DNA of 13,283 nt from a bacterium (GTDB taxonomy: Bacteria; UBA6262), in contig JAQUQP010000045.1 in NCBI GenBank assembly GCA_028716025.1, positions 1 to 13,283 of the forward strand, written 5' to 3'. Each line of letters starts with the position of its first letter. Position 1 is the stretch's first letter. Position numbers and translations under genes: made by a program. This document shows positions 6,286 to 13,283 of the stretch, in pieces. The notes below the pieces were generated by a model, which saw only the letters and a list, made by a program, of their open reading frames with translations, was not told the DNA's origin and made no database searches.

Positions 6286-7350
6286 TTACTCTTCGCCAAT
6301 AGGATATGACCCGAGCACTTTCAGGAACAGACATTCCTTTTCCAGTTCATCGAGCGCTTTTTTAATATTTGCGTCTTCCCGGTGACCAATAAGATCGACA
6401 AAAAAGACGTATTCCCAAGCTTTCTTCTTGGTCGGACGGGATTCGATCTTGGTCAGGTTTATCCCGGCTTTACGGAATGGCAACAACATATCATACAGCG
6501 CCCCGACCCGGTCTTTGATGGAAAACAGGATCGAGGTTTTATCTTCGTTGCTTTTAGCACTGTCATTCTTGCCGATCACCAAGAAACGGGTATAATTATT
6601 CGTCAAGTCCTCAATACGCGAGACCAGGATATTCAAATTGTACATTTCTGCCGCTACCGTACTGACGATCGCGGCGCTTTTCACATCCTCGGCTGCCAAC
6701 TGTGCTGCTTTGGAATTAGATTCCACTTCTATAACCTTCACCTGGGACATTTTTTCTTCCAGGTAGTTTCGACACTGCGCCACGGTTTGCACATGTGAAT
6801 ATATTTTTTCGATCCTATCGATCGTCGTGCGGGAGGCCAGGTTATGATGGACTTCTAAAAGCACCTCCGCGCAGATCTTCAGGTCTGAATCCATGAACAT
6901 ATCCAGAGTATAATTAACCATTCCCTCAGTCGTATTCTCGACCGGAACCACACCGTAATCCGCCCTGCCCTTTTCCACTTCATTAAAAACATCGCCAATA
7001 CTTTTGGCTGAGACATACTGGGCCTGCCGCCCGAAGTTCTTGATCCCGGCCAGGTGCGTGAAAGAGGCTTCTGGCCCAAGATAAGCAATGGATAATTTCT
7101 TTTGCAGCAACAAAGATGTTTTTATTATTTCCCGGAAAATATTTTTTAATTCGTCAGTCGGCAAAGGTCCTTTGTTCTTTTTGATCAGATTGATCAGTAT
7201 TTCCTTTTCACGATTAGGAGCATAAACGTCTTCCTTACGTAATTTCTTGGCTTTGCCTACCTGCCGGGCGATCTTCAACCGCTCATTGAGCAAATCCAGT
7301 ATCCCTACATCTAGTTTATCGATCTTATTCCGTAATTTCTTTAAATCCAT
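6286..7350 (-). CDS. pheA: Bifunctional chorismate mutase / prephenate dehydratase
   Basis: Converts chorismate to prephenate and then to phenylpyruvate, the phenylalanine branch. The 354 residues hold three domains: AroQ-type chorismate mutase (1-85; R7, R24, K35, R47, E48 and Q83 fit the active site), prephenate dehydratase (from about 86: YLGPEASFTH at 90-99, VPVENTTEG, and the catalytic NYTRFLVIG), and a C-terminal ACT domain with GALYDML and ESRP, the phenylalanine-binding motifs, so phenylalanine inhibition is expected. The chosen ATG (7348-7350) has AGAGG 5 bases upstream and begins MDLKKLRNKID as the family does; an in-frame TTG 21 bases earlier falls inside heptamer repeats and is unlikely. 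It follows scpB by 38 bases. Confidence 0.95.
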   Translation of the reverse strand: MDLKKLRNKIDKLDVGILDLLNERLKIARQVGKAKKLRKEDVYAPNREKEILINLIKKNKGPLPTDELKNIFREIIKTSLLLQKKLSIAYLGPEASFTHLAGIKNFGRQAQYVSAKSIGDVFNEVEKGRADYGVVPVENTTEGMVNYTLDMFMDSDLKICAEVLLEVHHNLASRTTIDRIEKIYSHVQTVAQCRNYLEEKMSQVKVIEVESNSKAAQLAAEDVKSAAIVSTVAAEMYNLNILVSRIEDLTNNYTRFLVIGKNDSAKSNEDKTSILFSIKDRVGALYDMLLPFRKAGINLTKIESRPTKKKAWEYVFFVDLIGHREDANIKKALDELEKECLFLKVLGSYPIGEE

Positions 7351-7355
7351 CTTAT

Positions 7356-7360
7356 CCTCT
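7356..7360 (-). promoter_or_regulatory. Ribosome-binding site of pheA
   Basis: Minus-strand AGAGG, 5 bases before the ATG at 7348-7350. It fixes the shorter pheA start and leaves the repeat array upstream untranslated. Confidence 0.6.
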
Positions 7361-7364
7361 TTTT

Positions 7365-7392
7365 CTATCAACTATCAACTGTGAACTATTAA
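7365..7392. repeat. Heptamer tandem repeat between scpB and pheA
   Basis: Four 7-base units in perfect register on the plus strand: CTATCAA, CTATCAA, CTGTGAA, CTATTAA. On the transcribed strand the unit reads AGTTGAT-like. The scpB stop codon (7389-7391) lies inside the last unit. The array fills most of the gap and leaves just enough room for the pheA ribosome-binding site. Confidence 0.75.
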
Positions 7393-8216
7393 CTTTTATT
7401 TAAATCCTCAAGCATCGGCAGATCCGCCAGGGAAGCCAAGCCGAAATACTGCAGAAATTCATCACTGGTTCCATACAATAAAGGATGTCCAAGCACTTCC
7501 TTACGTCCGGTAATACGTACCAGCCTCTTTTCCAGTAGGTTATGAATAACCCCGCCGGAATCTACACCGCGGATATGTTCTACCTCGGCCCGGGTCAAAG
7601 GTTGTTTGTAAGCGATTATAGACAAGGTTTCCAGGGCTGAATTAGAAAGCTTGTACACATCTTTGGTCTTCGCCAGTTTATCCAGCCAGACAGCATATTC
7701 TTTTTTAGTGCATAGCTGCCAGCCGTTGGCGATTTCCACCAGCTGTAGAGCGCTGCTCCTGTTCTGGTAATCAGCTGCCAGTTCAGTCAGGGCTTCACGG
7801 ACCTGCTTTTTATCCAGTTTTTGCCCGCTATAGTCTATACCGATGATCTCTTGTATTTTATCCAGTTCCAGCGGGTCGCTGGTGACAAACAGCAAAGCTT
7901 CAATTACGGATCTCAGTTCTACGGTTGGCTTTTGTTCCGTCACTGGCTCTGGCTCGGTAATTGTTCCTGTCTCTGCCACTGGCATATTTTCTGTTTCAAT
8001 TGATTCACTGCTATTCGTAGTTACTGGTTCACTGTTACTTGCTTCTACTGCTTCTTCTATAACTGTTTCAGTTTCCACTGGTACGCTTTCTTTTTCTACT
8101 AATTCATTGTTACTCGCAGTGACTGGCTCACTGTCATTCGTATTGACTGCTTCTGTAGTTACTTCTCCATTTGCAACAGTCGTCTGGGTGGTTTCTTCCT
8201 GAAGTATTTCGTCCAT
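7389..8216 (-). CDS. scpB: Segregation and condensation protein B with acidic N-terminal extension
   Basis: ScpB dimers bind the ScpA kleisin of the Smc complex and help condense and separate chromosomes. The core begins near residue 100 (ELRSVIEALLFVTSDPLELDKI region) and contains two winged-helix units with KLSNSALETLSIIAYKQPLTRAEVE and the GRKEVLGHPLLYGTSDEFL segment, both strongly ScpB-like; its 176 or so residues equal a whole normal ScpB. In front is an extra disordered-looking stretch of about 100 residues rich in Glu, Thr, Ser and Val with a near-repeat of about 33 residues. The ATG at 8214-8216 is preferred, because AAGGGGAG ends 6 bases upstream, whereas the ATG at 8220-8222 touches that site. 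The stop lies inside a heptamer repeat. Confidence 0.92.
   Translation of the reverse strand: MDEILQEETTQTTVANGEVTTEAVNTNDSEPVTASNNELVEKESVPVETETVIEEAVEASNSEPVTTNSSESIETENMPVAETGTITEPEPVTEQKPTVELRSVIEALLFVTSDPLELDKIQEIIGIDYSGQKLDKKQVREALTELAADYQNRSSALQLVEIANGWQLCTKKEYAVWLDKLAKTKDVYKLSNSALETLSIIAYKQPLTRAEVEHIRGVDSGGVIHNLLEKRLVRITGRKEVLGHPLLYGTSDEFLQYFGLASLADLPMLEDLNKS
7953..8132 (-). repeat. 33-codon near-repeat within scpB
   Basis: Two units, roughly 8052-8132 and 7953-8033, are offset by 99 bases. Each starts SEPVT, continues with N/S/E-rich residues to VPVE or MPVA, and ends in an acidic Thr/Ile-rich stretch. A third partial EPVTE follows. Matching DNA words such as ACTGGCTCA and ACTGGTTCA lie 99 bases apart. 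It looks like a diverged internal duplication in a low-complexity linker. Confidence 0.6.
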
Positions 8217-8222
8217 GCCCAT

Positions 8223-8230
8223 CTCCCCTT
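8223..8230 (-). promoter_or_regulatory. Ribosome-binding site of scpB
   Basis: Minus-strand AAGGGGAG ends 6 bases before the ATG at 8214-8216 and directly abuts the other ATG (8220-8222), favouring the shorter reading. Confidence 0.6.
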
Positions 8231-8244
8231 ACACTGTATTTTTA

Positions 8245-9009
8245 TTATACTAAATGCAATTCTTCTTGCACCGTCGGTTGTGTTGAAAGCGCGGTTGCCG
8301 CGTTCAAGTTCTTGAAGATCCGGATCTTATCAAACAACCTGGTTTGCAGGATCCTGATCTCTTTCATTTTTATCAGCTCCAGCATGGCCAGGAAGGTTAC
8401 TACCATTTCCATCTTGGTCGATTCTGGAGTAAATATATCTTCAAAGGATAAGGATTCTTTTTCCATTAACTTTTCCCTGATTATACGTACCCGTTCTTCG
8501 ATTTTTACTTCTTCCTGGATTATTTCCCGGACCGTAGTCTTACTTGATTTTAACACATTTTTGAAAGCATCCAATAAATCAAAAAGGCTGGCTTCGATAA
8601 TATATTCTTCGTCGCCGGAATGTTCTATTTTTTGTTGCGGCCTGGTGAATACTTGCTGTTGCTCTATTTCCTTTTCTTCCAGGACTTTCGCCACTTCCTT
8701 AAACCGCTTGTATTCCAAAAGTTGACGCACCAATTCCTGGTAAGGGTCCAGTTCTTCACTGTTTTCCTCTTCTTTAACCGGTACCGGCAAAAGTTTGCGT
8801 GATTTGATCTGTAACAAGGTCGCGGCCATCACCAGAAATTCACCGGCAATATCCAGGTTCAGCATTTTCAACATTTCCAGGTATTGCAGATATTCTTCGG
8901 TGATACGGGACACCGGGATATTATAAATATCTATTTCCTCTTTTTTGATCAGGTGCAGCAACAGGTCCAGCGGCCCTTCGAAAATCTCTAATTTGACTTG
9001 ATAAGTCAC
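8245..9009 (-). CDS. scpA: Segregation and condensation protein A (kleisin)
   Basis: The kleisin of the bacterial Smc-ScpAB complex, which bridges the Smc heads and carries ScpB. The 254-residue protein begins with the family hallmark FEGPLDLLLHLIKKEEIDIYNIPVSRIT (about residues 9-36), continues with LVMAATLLQIKSRKLLP (about 59-75), a charged, partly coiled middle (KRFKEVAKVLEEKEIEQQQ) and a C-terminal winged helix with VVTFLAMLELIKMKEIRILQ. Length and layout are ordinary. The start is GTG (9007-9009) with AGGAGA about 5 bases upstream. It lies 21 bases after trpS and 28 bases before scpB; scpA-scpB adjacency is nearly universal and supports both calls. Confidence 0.95.
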   Translation of the reverse strand: MTYQVKLEIFEGPLDLLLHLIKKEEIDIYNIPVSRITEEYLQYLEMLKMLNLDIAGEFLVMAATLLQIKSRKLLPVPVKEEENSEELDPYQELVRQLLEYKRFKEVAKVLEEKEIEQQQVFTRPQQKIEHSGDEEYIIEASLFDLLDAFKNVLKSSKTTVREIIQEEVKIEERVRIIREKLMEKESLSFEDIFTPESTKMEMVVTFLAMLELIKMKEIRILQTRLFDKIRIFKNLNAATALSTQPTVQEELHLV

Positions 9010-9030
9010 TATTCTCTCCTGATAAGAGTT

Positions 9031-10014
9031 TTATTTCAAGCGGACTGCTTTTTTCACTTCATCCATAGTCGCCCGGGCAAACTCCCGCGCTTTGGTCGTC
9101 CCTTCATGCAATACTTTGTCTATATACGGCAGGTCCTGTTCGAACATTTTTCTCTTTTCCTGGACCGGGGCCAGGAATTTCAGGACATTTTCCAGCAGTA
9201 TTTTTTTACATTCGACACAGCCGCGCTTGCCGGTAACACATTTCTCTTTGATCTCTGCCAGCTGTCCCGGAGAAAATATTTTGTGATAGGCAAATACCGA
9301 ACATATATCCGGATGCCCCGGATCAGTCGGCCGCAACCTCTGTGGGTCGGTCACCATAGCCATGATCTTGTGTTTGATCTCATCCTGGCTGTCGGCAATA
9401 TAAATAGCATTATTATAGCTTTTACTCATTTTTCGGCCGTCAGTGCCCAGCAGCCGCGGCACGTCAGTCAGCAAAGCTTGCGGTTCAGGCAGGACATTGC
9501 CGAAAAACTGGTCAAAGCGCCGGACTATTTCCCTGGTCAACTCTAAGTGCGGCAGCTGGTCTTCCCCGATAGGCACTACTGAGGCTTTATACAAAGTAAT
9601 ATCAGCAGCCTGCAAGACCGGATAACCTAAAAACCCATAAGTAGAAAGATCTTTGCCTTTGATCTCATGCATTTGTTCTTTATACGTCGGGCAACGCTCC
9701 AGCCACGATACCGGCGTGATCATGGACAGGATCAAATGCAGCTCACTGTGCTCCGGTATACGGGATTGTACCAGCAGCGTTGACTTCGCCGGGTCAATTC
9801 CGCACGCCAGCCAGTCGATCACCATTTCTCGAACGTTTTCCTGCATCTTGCTGGTGTCTTCATATTCACTGGTCAAGGCATGCAGGTCAGCCACCATATA
9901 ATAGCACTGGTATTCATCCTGCAAACGGACCCAGTTCTTCAGCGCTCCCAGGATATGGCCGATATGTAGTTTCCCCGTCGGTCTCATCCCGCTTAATATT
10001 CTTTTTTTCGCCAT
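9031..10014 (-). CDS. trpS: Tryptophanyl-tRNA synthetase, Cys-cluster type
   Basis: Charges tRNA-Trp with tryptophan using ATP. The class I signatures are HIGH (17-20) in RPTGKLHIGH and KMSKS (195-199); GEDQLPHLELTREI and the CPTYKEQ segment are typical of TrpRS. The 327-residue length is normal. C238, C259, C266 and C269 make a C-x20-C-x6-C-x2-C array, close to the C-x22-C-x6-C-x2-C [4Fe-4S] site described for Thermotoga maritima TrpRS. The ATG (10012-10014) abuts the M50 gene stop (TAAATG), with AAAGGGG about 8 bases upstream, so translation is probably coupled. It is followed by scpA. No T-box or leader peptide is visible ahead of it. Confidence 0.95.
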   Translation of the reverse strand: MAKKRILSGMRPTGKLHIGHILGALKNWVRLQDEYQCYYMVADLHALTSEYEDTSKMQENVREMVIDWLACGIDPAKSTLLVQSRIPEHSELHLILSMITPVSWLERCPTYKEQMHEIKGKDLSTYGFLGYPVLQAADITLYKASVVPIGEDQLPHLELTREIVRRFDQFFGNVLPEPQALLTDVPRLLGTDGRKMSKSYNNAIYIADSQDEIKHKIMAMVTDPQRLRPTDPGHPDICSVFAYHKIFSPGQLAEIKEKCVTGKRGCVECKKILLENVLKFLAPVQEKRKMFEQDLPYIDKVLHEGTTKAREFARATMDEVKKAVRLK

Positions 10015-10647
10015 TTAAAACGCCCCTTTGGGCAATAATAAAAAAGCCACCTTGTAAGCTAGAGGAAAAATAATACTGTTAAAAAATCCTAACCACATTA
10101 AAGCAAAGATCAGGATAATGCCATACCTCCGCATAGTCGACTCATACACATAGGCCATTCTTGCCGTTAAAAATCCCGTGATCACATGGGAACCGTCCAG
10201 CGGAGGCACCGGCACCAGATTAAAAAAAGCGAATACTAAACTAAAGATCACCAGCACACCAAATATTCCGCCCAATATCCCTGGATCCATACCTCCGGCT
10301 ATCATCGCACGTAAGATCCCGGCGCAGATAATAGCTGTCAAGATATTTGCTCCCGGCCCGGCCAGCCCTACCTTCACTGTATCCCATTTGGGATTATGGA
10401 AATTAAGAGGATTGATCGGTACCGGTTTAGCCCAGCCAAAAACAAACTTGCCGTTGGTCATCATCCACAACATCAGTGGTACTATGATCGTGCCAATAAT
10501 ATCGATATGGGCTAGTGGATTTAGGGTTAGCCGTCCCAGGTACCTAGCTGTAGAATCACCACACTTTTCAGCCATTAAACCATGGGCATACTCGTGGATA
10601 ACCAGGCAGAAAAAGAAAATGGGCAGAGATATTAAGAAGTTTTCCAT
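10015..10647 (-). CDS. M50 site-2-protease-like membrane metalloprotease
   Basis: A 210-residue, very hydrophobic protein with several predicted membrane segments (about 3-22, 48-63, 95-116, 124-145 and 174-200). HEYAH (18-22) supplies the zinc-binding H-E-x-x-H in the first helix, and N143 to G152 (NLVPVPPLDG) is the second signature, with D151 as the third zinc ligand. GLAGPGAN (94-101) is also typical. This is the short, PDZ-less subfamily often found next to trpS and scpAB; its substrate is unknown and RseP-type signalling should not be assumed. The ATG has AAGGT about 9 bases upstream, 16 bases after the preceding gene; its stop touches the trpS start. Confidence 0.92.
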   Translation of the reverse strand: MENFLISLPIFFFCLVIHEYAHGLMAEKCGDSTARYLGRLTLNPLAHIDIIGTIIVPLMLWMMTNGKFVFGWAKPVPINPLNFHNPKWDTVKVGLAGPGANILTAIICAGILRAMIAGGMDPGILGGIFGVLVIFSLVFAFFNLVPVPPLDGSHVITGFLTARMAYVYESTMRRYGIILIFALMWLGFFNSIIFPLAYKVAFLLLPKGAF

Positions 10648-10663
10648 GATAGGTTACCTTATA

Positions 10664-13282
10664 TCAACTTTTCGGATAATTGTCAACGACAAATTGTATT
10701 TCTTGTTCCCTGGATTTAACTGTCCCCTCCAAACGCGCGCGTAAGACGCCTTTAAGGATTTCCCTGAATTGCGGTCCCGGGGTATAGCCCAGTTTTTGCA
10801 GGTCATCGCCGGTAATAGCTAATTTCACCCTGCTCAATTTGTTCAGGAAATCAGCAGTCCTCTTCCGGTATAAAGTACTGCCGGTTTTGGCCATCTGGTA
10901 CAGCAAAACCTCCACTGGAGTGGACATGAAATATTCATACATGACCATCGCTGCCAGGTTGCTGTTAGTGCTGATCTGCTCCAATATTTCCGGTACATGT
11001 GATTTAGCCTTGAGCATCACTTGTGCTTCTTCTTTCATGAATTTGAACCTGCTGATCACCTCCCTGGTCTCATCCAGGGACAGGTCATCGATCAGGATCA
11101 GGAAATATACCAGCCATTTATCAATGGGCCGGTCTGCCAGCGGCAAAGTAAAAAGGAAAAGATTATCTTCCATGGCCAGGAACATTTTCTCTGTTTTCTC
11201 TTTTAATTTTATTCGCGGATGAATATAACGCAGCAGGTCAAAACGGTCCAGCCGTTTGGTGGCCAGCCAGGAATTATCCTCTTCCAGGATCAGGATAATT
11301 TCTTCCCTTAAACGCTCATCAGTCAGTTTGGTGAACAAATCATTATTGATAGCGTTGCGGATGAATTTTTCCGTATCGCGGTCGATCTTGAAATTATACC
11401 GCTGTTCAAAACGGATGGCCCGGAAGATCCTGGTCGGGTCTTCCACGAAACTCAGGTTATACAGTACTTTTACTTTTTTCTGCTTCAGGTCTTTCCACCC
11501 GTTGAAATAGTCAAGCAACTGTCCGAATTCGGCTGGATTCAGTTTGATCGCCATGGCATTGATCGTGAAATCGCGGCGATAGAGATCTTCTTTAATTGAA
11601 GAAGATTCCACTTTGGGCAAAGCAGCCGGGAACTCATAAAACTCTTTCCTGGCAGTGGCGATATCTATTTTAAAAGCATCCGGCAGGGTAATAATGGCAG
11701 TACCGAACTGCTCATGGGTTTTCAGCGCGCCGCCTAATTTTTCAGCCAGGGTAGTGGCAAATTCAAGCCCATTTCCCTCAATAACAATATCTATATCCAG
11801 GTTTTCCACCCCTAGCAACAAATCACGCACAAAACCGCCGACCACATACGCTTCGTACTTCTTCTGGTCAGCGATAGCGCCGATCTGCTTTAATAATTCC
11901 AGTAAGCGCTTGGGCAGAGCGGTATACATCAGTTGTTGAATCTTTTTTATCTTCACTGTGCTTTTCACCGGGATCCTGTTCTTAAATCCGCTTAGTCCAC
12001 GCCTATGCATCATGGCCAGCAAATCAGAACGGCTCACCATGCCGACTATTTTATTGCGCTGCAACACGGGTAAATGCCCGATATCATGCTCCAGCATAAT
12101 ATCATGTATCTTGTCCAGCGATGATTCAGCTTTAATGGTAATGACCTGCGTGGTCATGTACTCTTTTGCCGGCATCTTGCCAAACCCGTGGTGTATTGCT
12201 TTATCCACATCATACTGCGTGATAATACCGGTCAGTTTCTTGCCGCATACCACCGGCAAGGAATTGTTGCCGTAGCGCACCATAATTTTACGCGCTTCTT
12301 CGATACTGGTTTCTTCAGTAATTGTTTTTACCGGGCTGGCCATTATTTCACTGGCAGTCGGCGCCAGGGTTACTTTTTCTTTTAGGGCTGTTTTCAGTTC
12401 TTCGATCACTTGCCCCACGGTCTCTGCCTTGACACTGGCGCTGGCAGCCCAGCGGTGTCCGCCGCCGCCAAATTGCTGCATGATCTCACCTACGTTCACT
12501 TCTTCGATACGGCTGCGGGCAGTGATATATACTTTGTTCTTGATCTCGGCCAGGACAAACAACACATTCAAATTTTCCAGGTCCCTGATCTTATGCGCCA
12601 CCACAGCCAGGTCCGGGCAATATTTATCCAGCACAACAGCGGCGATCACTATCTTCACGTTATTGATATAGTAAACTTTGGCTGAGTGTACCAGTTTATC
12701 CAGTAATTTCAGCTGGGCCTTATTGAGCTCAGGATTGATAAAATCAGTGACAGAATTCAGGTCTGCCCCATGACTGATCAAAAATCCAGCCATCTCCAGG
12801 TCTTTGGCATGGGTTTCATTAAAACTCAAAAATCCAGTATCTTCATAGATGCCTAAGGTCATTAAAGTTGCTTCTTCAGAGGTCAGAGGCAAGTTTTTTT
12901 CTTTGATCATATCCACGAGACAGGTAACCGTAGCCCCGGTCTCATGTATATCATCGATCTCTCCCTTAATATCACTGGCTGTCCGGGGATGATGGTCATA
13001 GATATGCACCACCAGTCCTTTGTTTTCCAGCACTTTTTCAATGCGTCCCAGCCGGCCTGGCTGCCTGGTATCGACGACGATCAGCCGTTTGACTTTGTTG
13101 AGCTTGATCTCGCGTTCCTTGCGGATCTTGAGCAGGTAGCGGTTCATGGTCAGGAAATTCTTGACGCTGCGCTCCGGGATGCCGGGCAAGACTACTTCTG
13201 CCTGGGGATAGAGTTTCTTAGCTGCCAGGCAGCTGGCCAGCGCGTCAAAATCCGCATTTGTATGAGTTACGATCAAATCCAT
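10664..13282 (-). CDS. DHH phosphoesterase-CBS-tRNA nucleotidyltransferase fusion
   Basis: Three modules in 872 residues. The DHH/DHHA1 phosphoesterase (1-300) has D11 and D13 in NADFDA, D71, DHH (96-98), D148 and GGGGHR (272-277). A CBS pair follows (about 311-430), a possible adenine-nucleotide sensor. Next comes a class II nucleotidyltransferase of the poly(A) polymerase/CCA-adding family (about 475-872) with VVGGFVRD (480-487), metal-binding DID (496-498), RRDFTINAMA (569-578) and EDPTRIFRAIRFEQR (614-628). It should add or repair tRNA 3' ends. Whether it adds CCA, CC or only A is not readable here; similar long fusions work beside a second enzyme in Aquifex. The ATG is at the window edge and the MDLIVTH start looks natural, but an upstream start cannot be excluded. 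Confidence 0.93.
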   Translation of the reverse strand: MDLIVTHTNADFDALASCLAAKKLYPQAEVVLPGIPERSVKNFLTMNRYLLKIRKEREIKLNKVKRLIVVDTRQPGRLGRIEKVLENKGLVVHIYDHHPRTASDIKGEIDDIHETGATVTCLVDMIKEKNLPLTSEEATLMTLGIYEDTGFLSFNETHAKDLEMAGFLISHGADLNSVTDFINPELNKAQLKLLDKLVHSAKVYYINNVKIVIAAVVLDKYCPDLAVVAHKIRDLENLNVLFVLAEIKNKVYITARSRIEEVNVGEIMQQFGGGGHRWAASASVKAETVGQVIEELKTALKEKVTLAPTASEIMASPVKTITEETSIEEARKIMVRYGNNSLPVVCGKKLTGIITQYDVDKAIHHGFGKMPAKEYMTTQVITIKAESSLDKIHDIMLEHDIGHLPVLQRNKIVGMVSRSDLLAMMHRRGLSGFKNRIPVKSTVKIKKIQQLMYTALPKRLLELLKQIGAIADQKKYEAYVVGGFVRDLLLGVENLDIDIVIEGNGLEFATTLAEKLGGALKTHEQFGTAIITLPDAFKIDIATARKEFYEFPAALPKVESSSIKEDLYRRDFTINAMAIKLNPAEFGQLLDYFNGWKDLKQKKVKVLYNLSFVEDPTRIFRAIRFEQRYNFKIDRDTEKFIRNAINNDLFTKLTDERLREEIILILEEDNSWLATKRLDRFDLLRYIHPRIKLKEKTEKMFLAMEDNLFLFTLPLADRPIDKWLVYFLILIDDLSLDETREVISRFKFMKEEAQVMLKAKSHVPEILEQISTNSNLAAMVMYEYFMSTPVEVLLYQMAKTGSTLYRKRTADFLNKLSRVKLAITGDDLQKLGYTPGPQFREILKGVLRARLEGTVKSREQEIQFVVDNYPKS

Positions 13283-13283
13283 A

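Noticed and set aside
7351..7371. Upstream TTG start that would add seven residues to pheA
   Set aside because: The TTG falls inside the heptamer array with no ribosome-binding site, while the ATG at 7348-7350 has AGAGG at 5 bases and gives the normal family N terminus.
7365..7392. CRISPR-like array
   Set aside because: The units are 7 bases long with no spacers and no cas genes in the window; these are short tandem repeats.

Overview
Every gene I can support lies on the minus strand, so transcription runs from base 13283 toward base 1. Gaps are short (longest about 180 bases), several genes touch or overlap, and the window looks like one long housekeeping operon or two joined operons. No tRNA, rRNA, CRISPR array, transposase or phage gene was seen.

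Layout in the direction of transcription: (1) tRNA 3'-end and membrane block: a DHH/CBS/nucleotidyltransferase fusion, then an M50 site-2-protease-like membrane protein. (2) trpS, then the condensin partners scpA and scpB. (3) Aromatic amino acid block: pheA (chorismate mutase-prephenate dehydratase), an AT-rich gene for a secreted beta-rich protein, a HisC-type aminotransferase, DAHP synthase, tyrA and aroA. (4) cmk and the first 56 codons of a PlsC-type acyltransferase, cut by the window edge. Together the aromatic genes cover the first committed step (DAHP), the EPSP step, and both branches from chorismate to phenylalanine and tyrosine, with an aminotransferase able to finish either branch. 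Allosteric domains are visible on DAHP synthase and PheA but not on TyrA.

Organism: a Gram-negative-type bacterium of moderate GC (about 45-48% in housekeeping genes by local hand counts). The order trpS-scpA-scpB-pheA-hisC-aroF-tyrA-aroA-cmk, the long DHH-CBS-nucleotidyltransferase, the Thermotoga-type DAHP synthase and the Fe-S-type TrpRS would fit Omnitrophota or a related PVC/Desulfobacterota-like lineage. That placement is inference from memory of gene order, not a result.

Most unusual signals: a family of intergenic 7-base repeats (consensus CYRYSAA on the plus strand). Two copies are built around a variable hairpin with a 3-base loop, each ending exactly 6 bases after a stop codon. 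Others are an AT-rich secreted-protein gene bracketed by these repeats inside the aromatic operon; a strong ribosome-binding site left without a start codon after hisC; a roughly 100-residue repeat-bearing acidic extension on ScpB; and valine at the EPSP-synthase position that governs glyphosate sensitivity.
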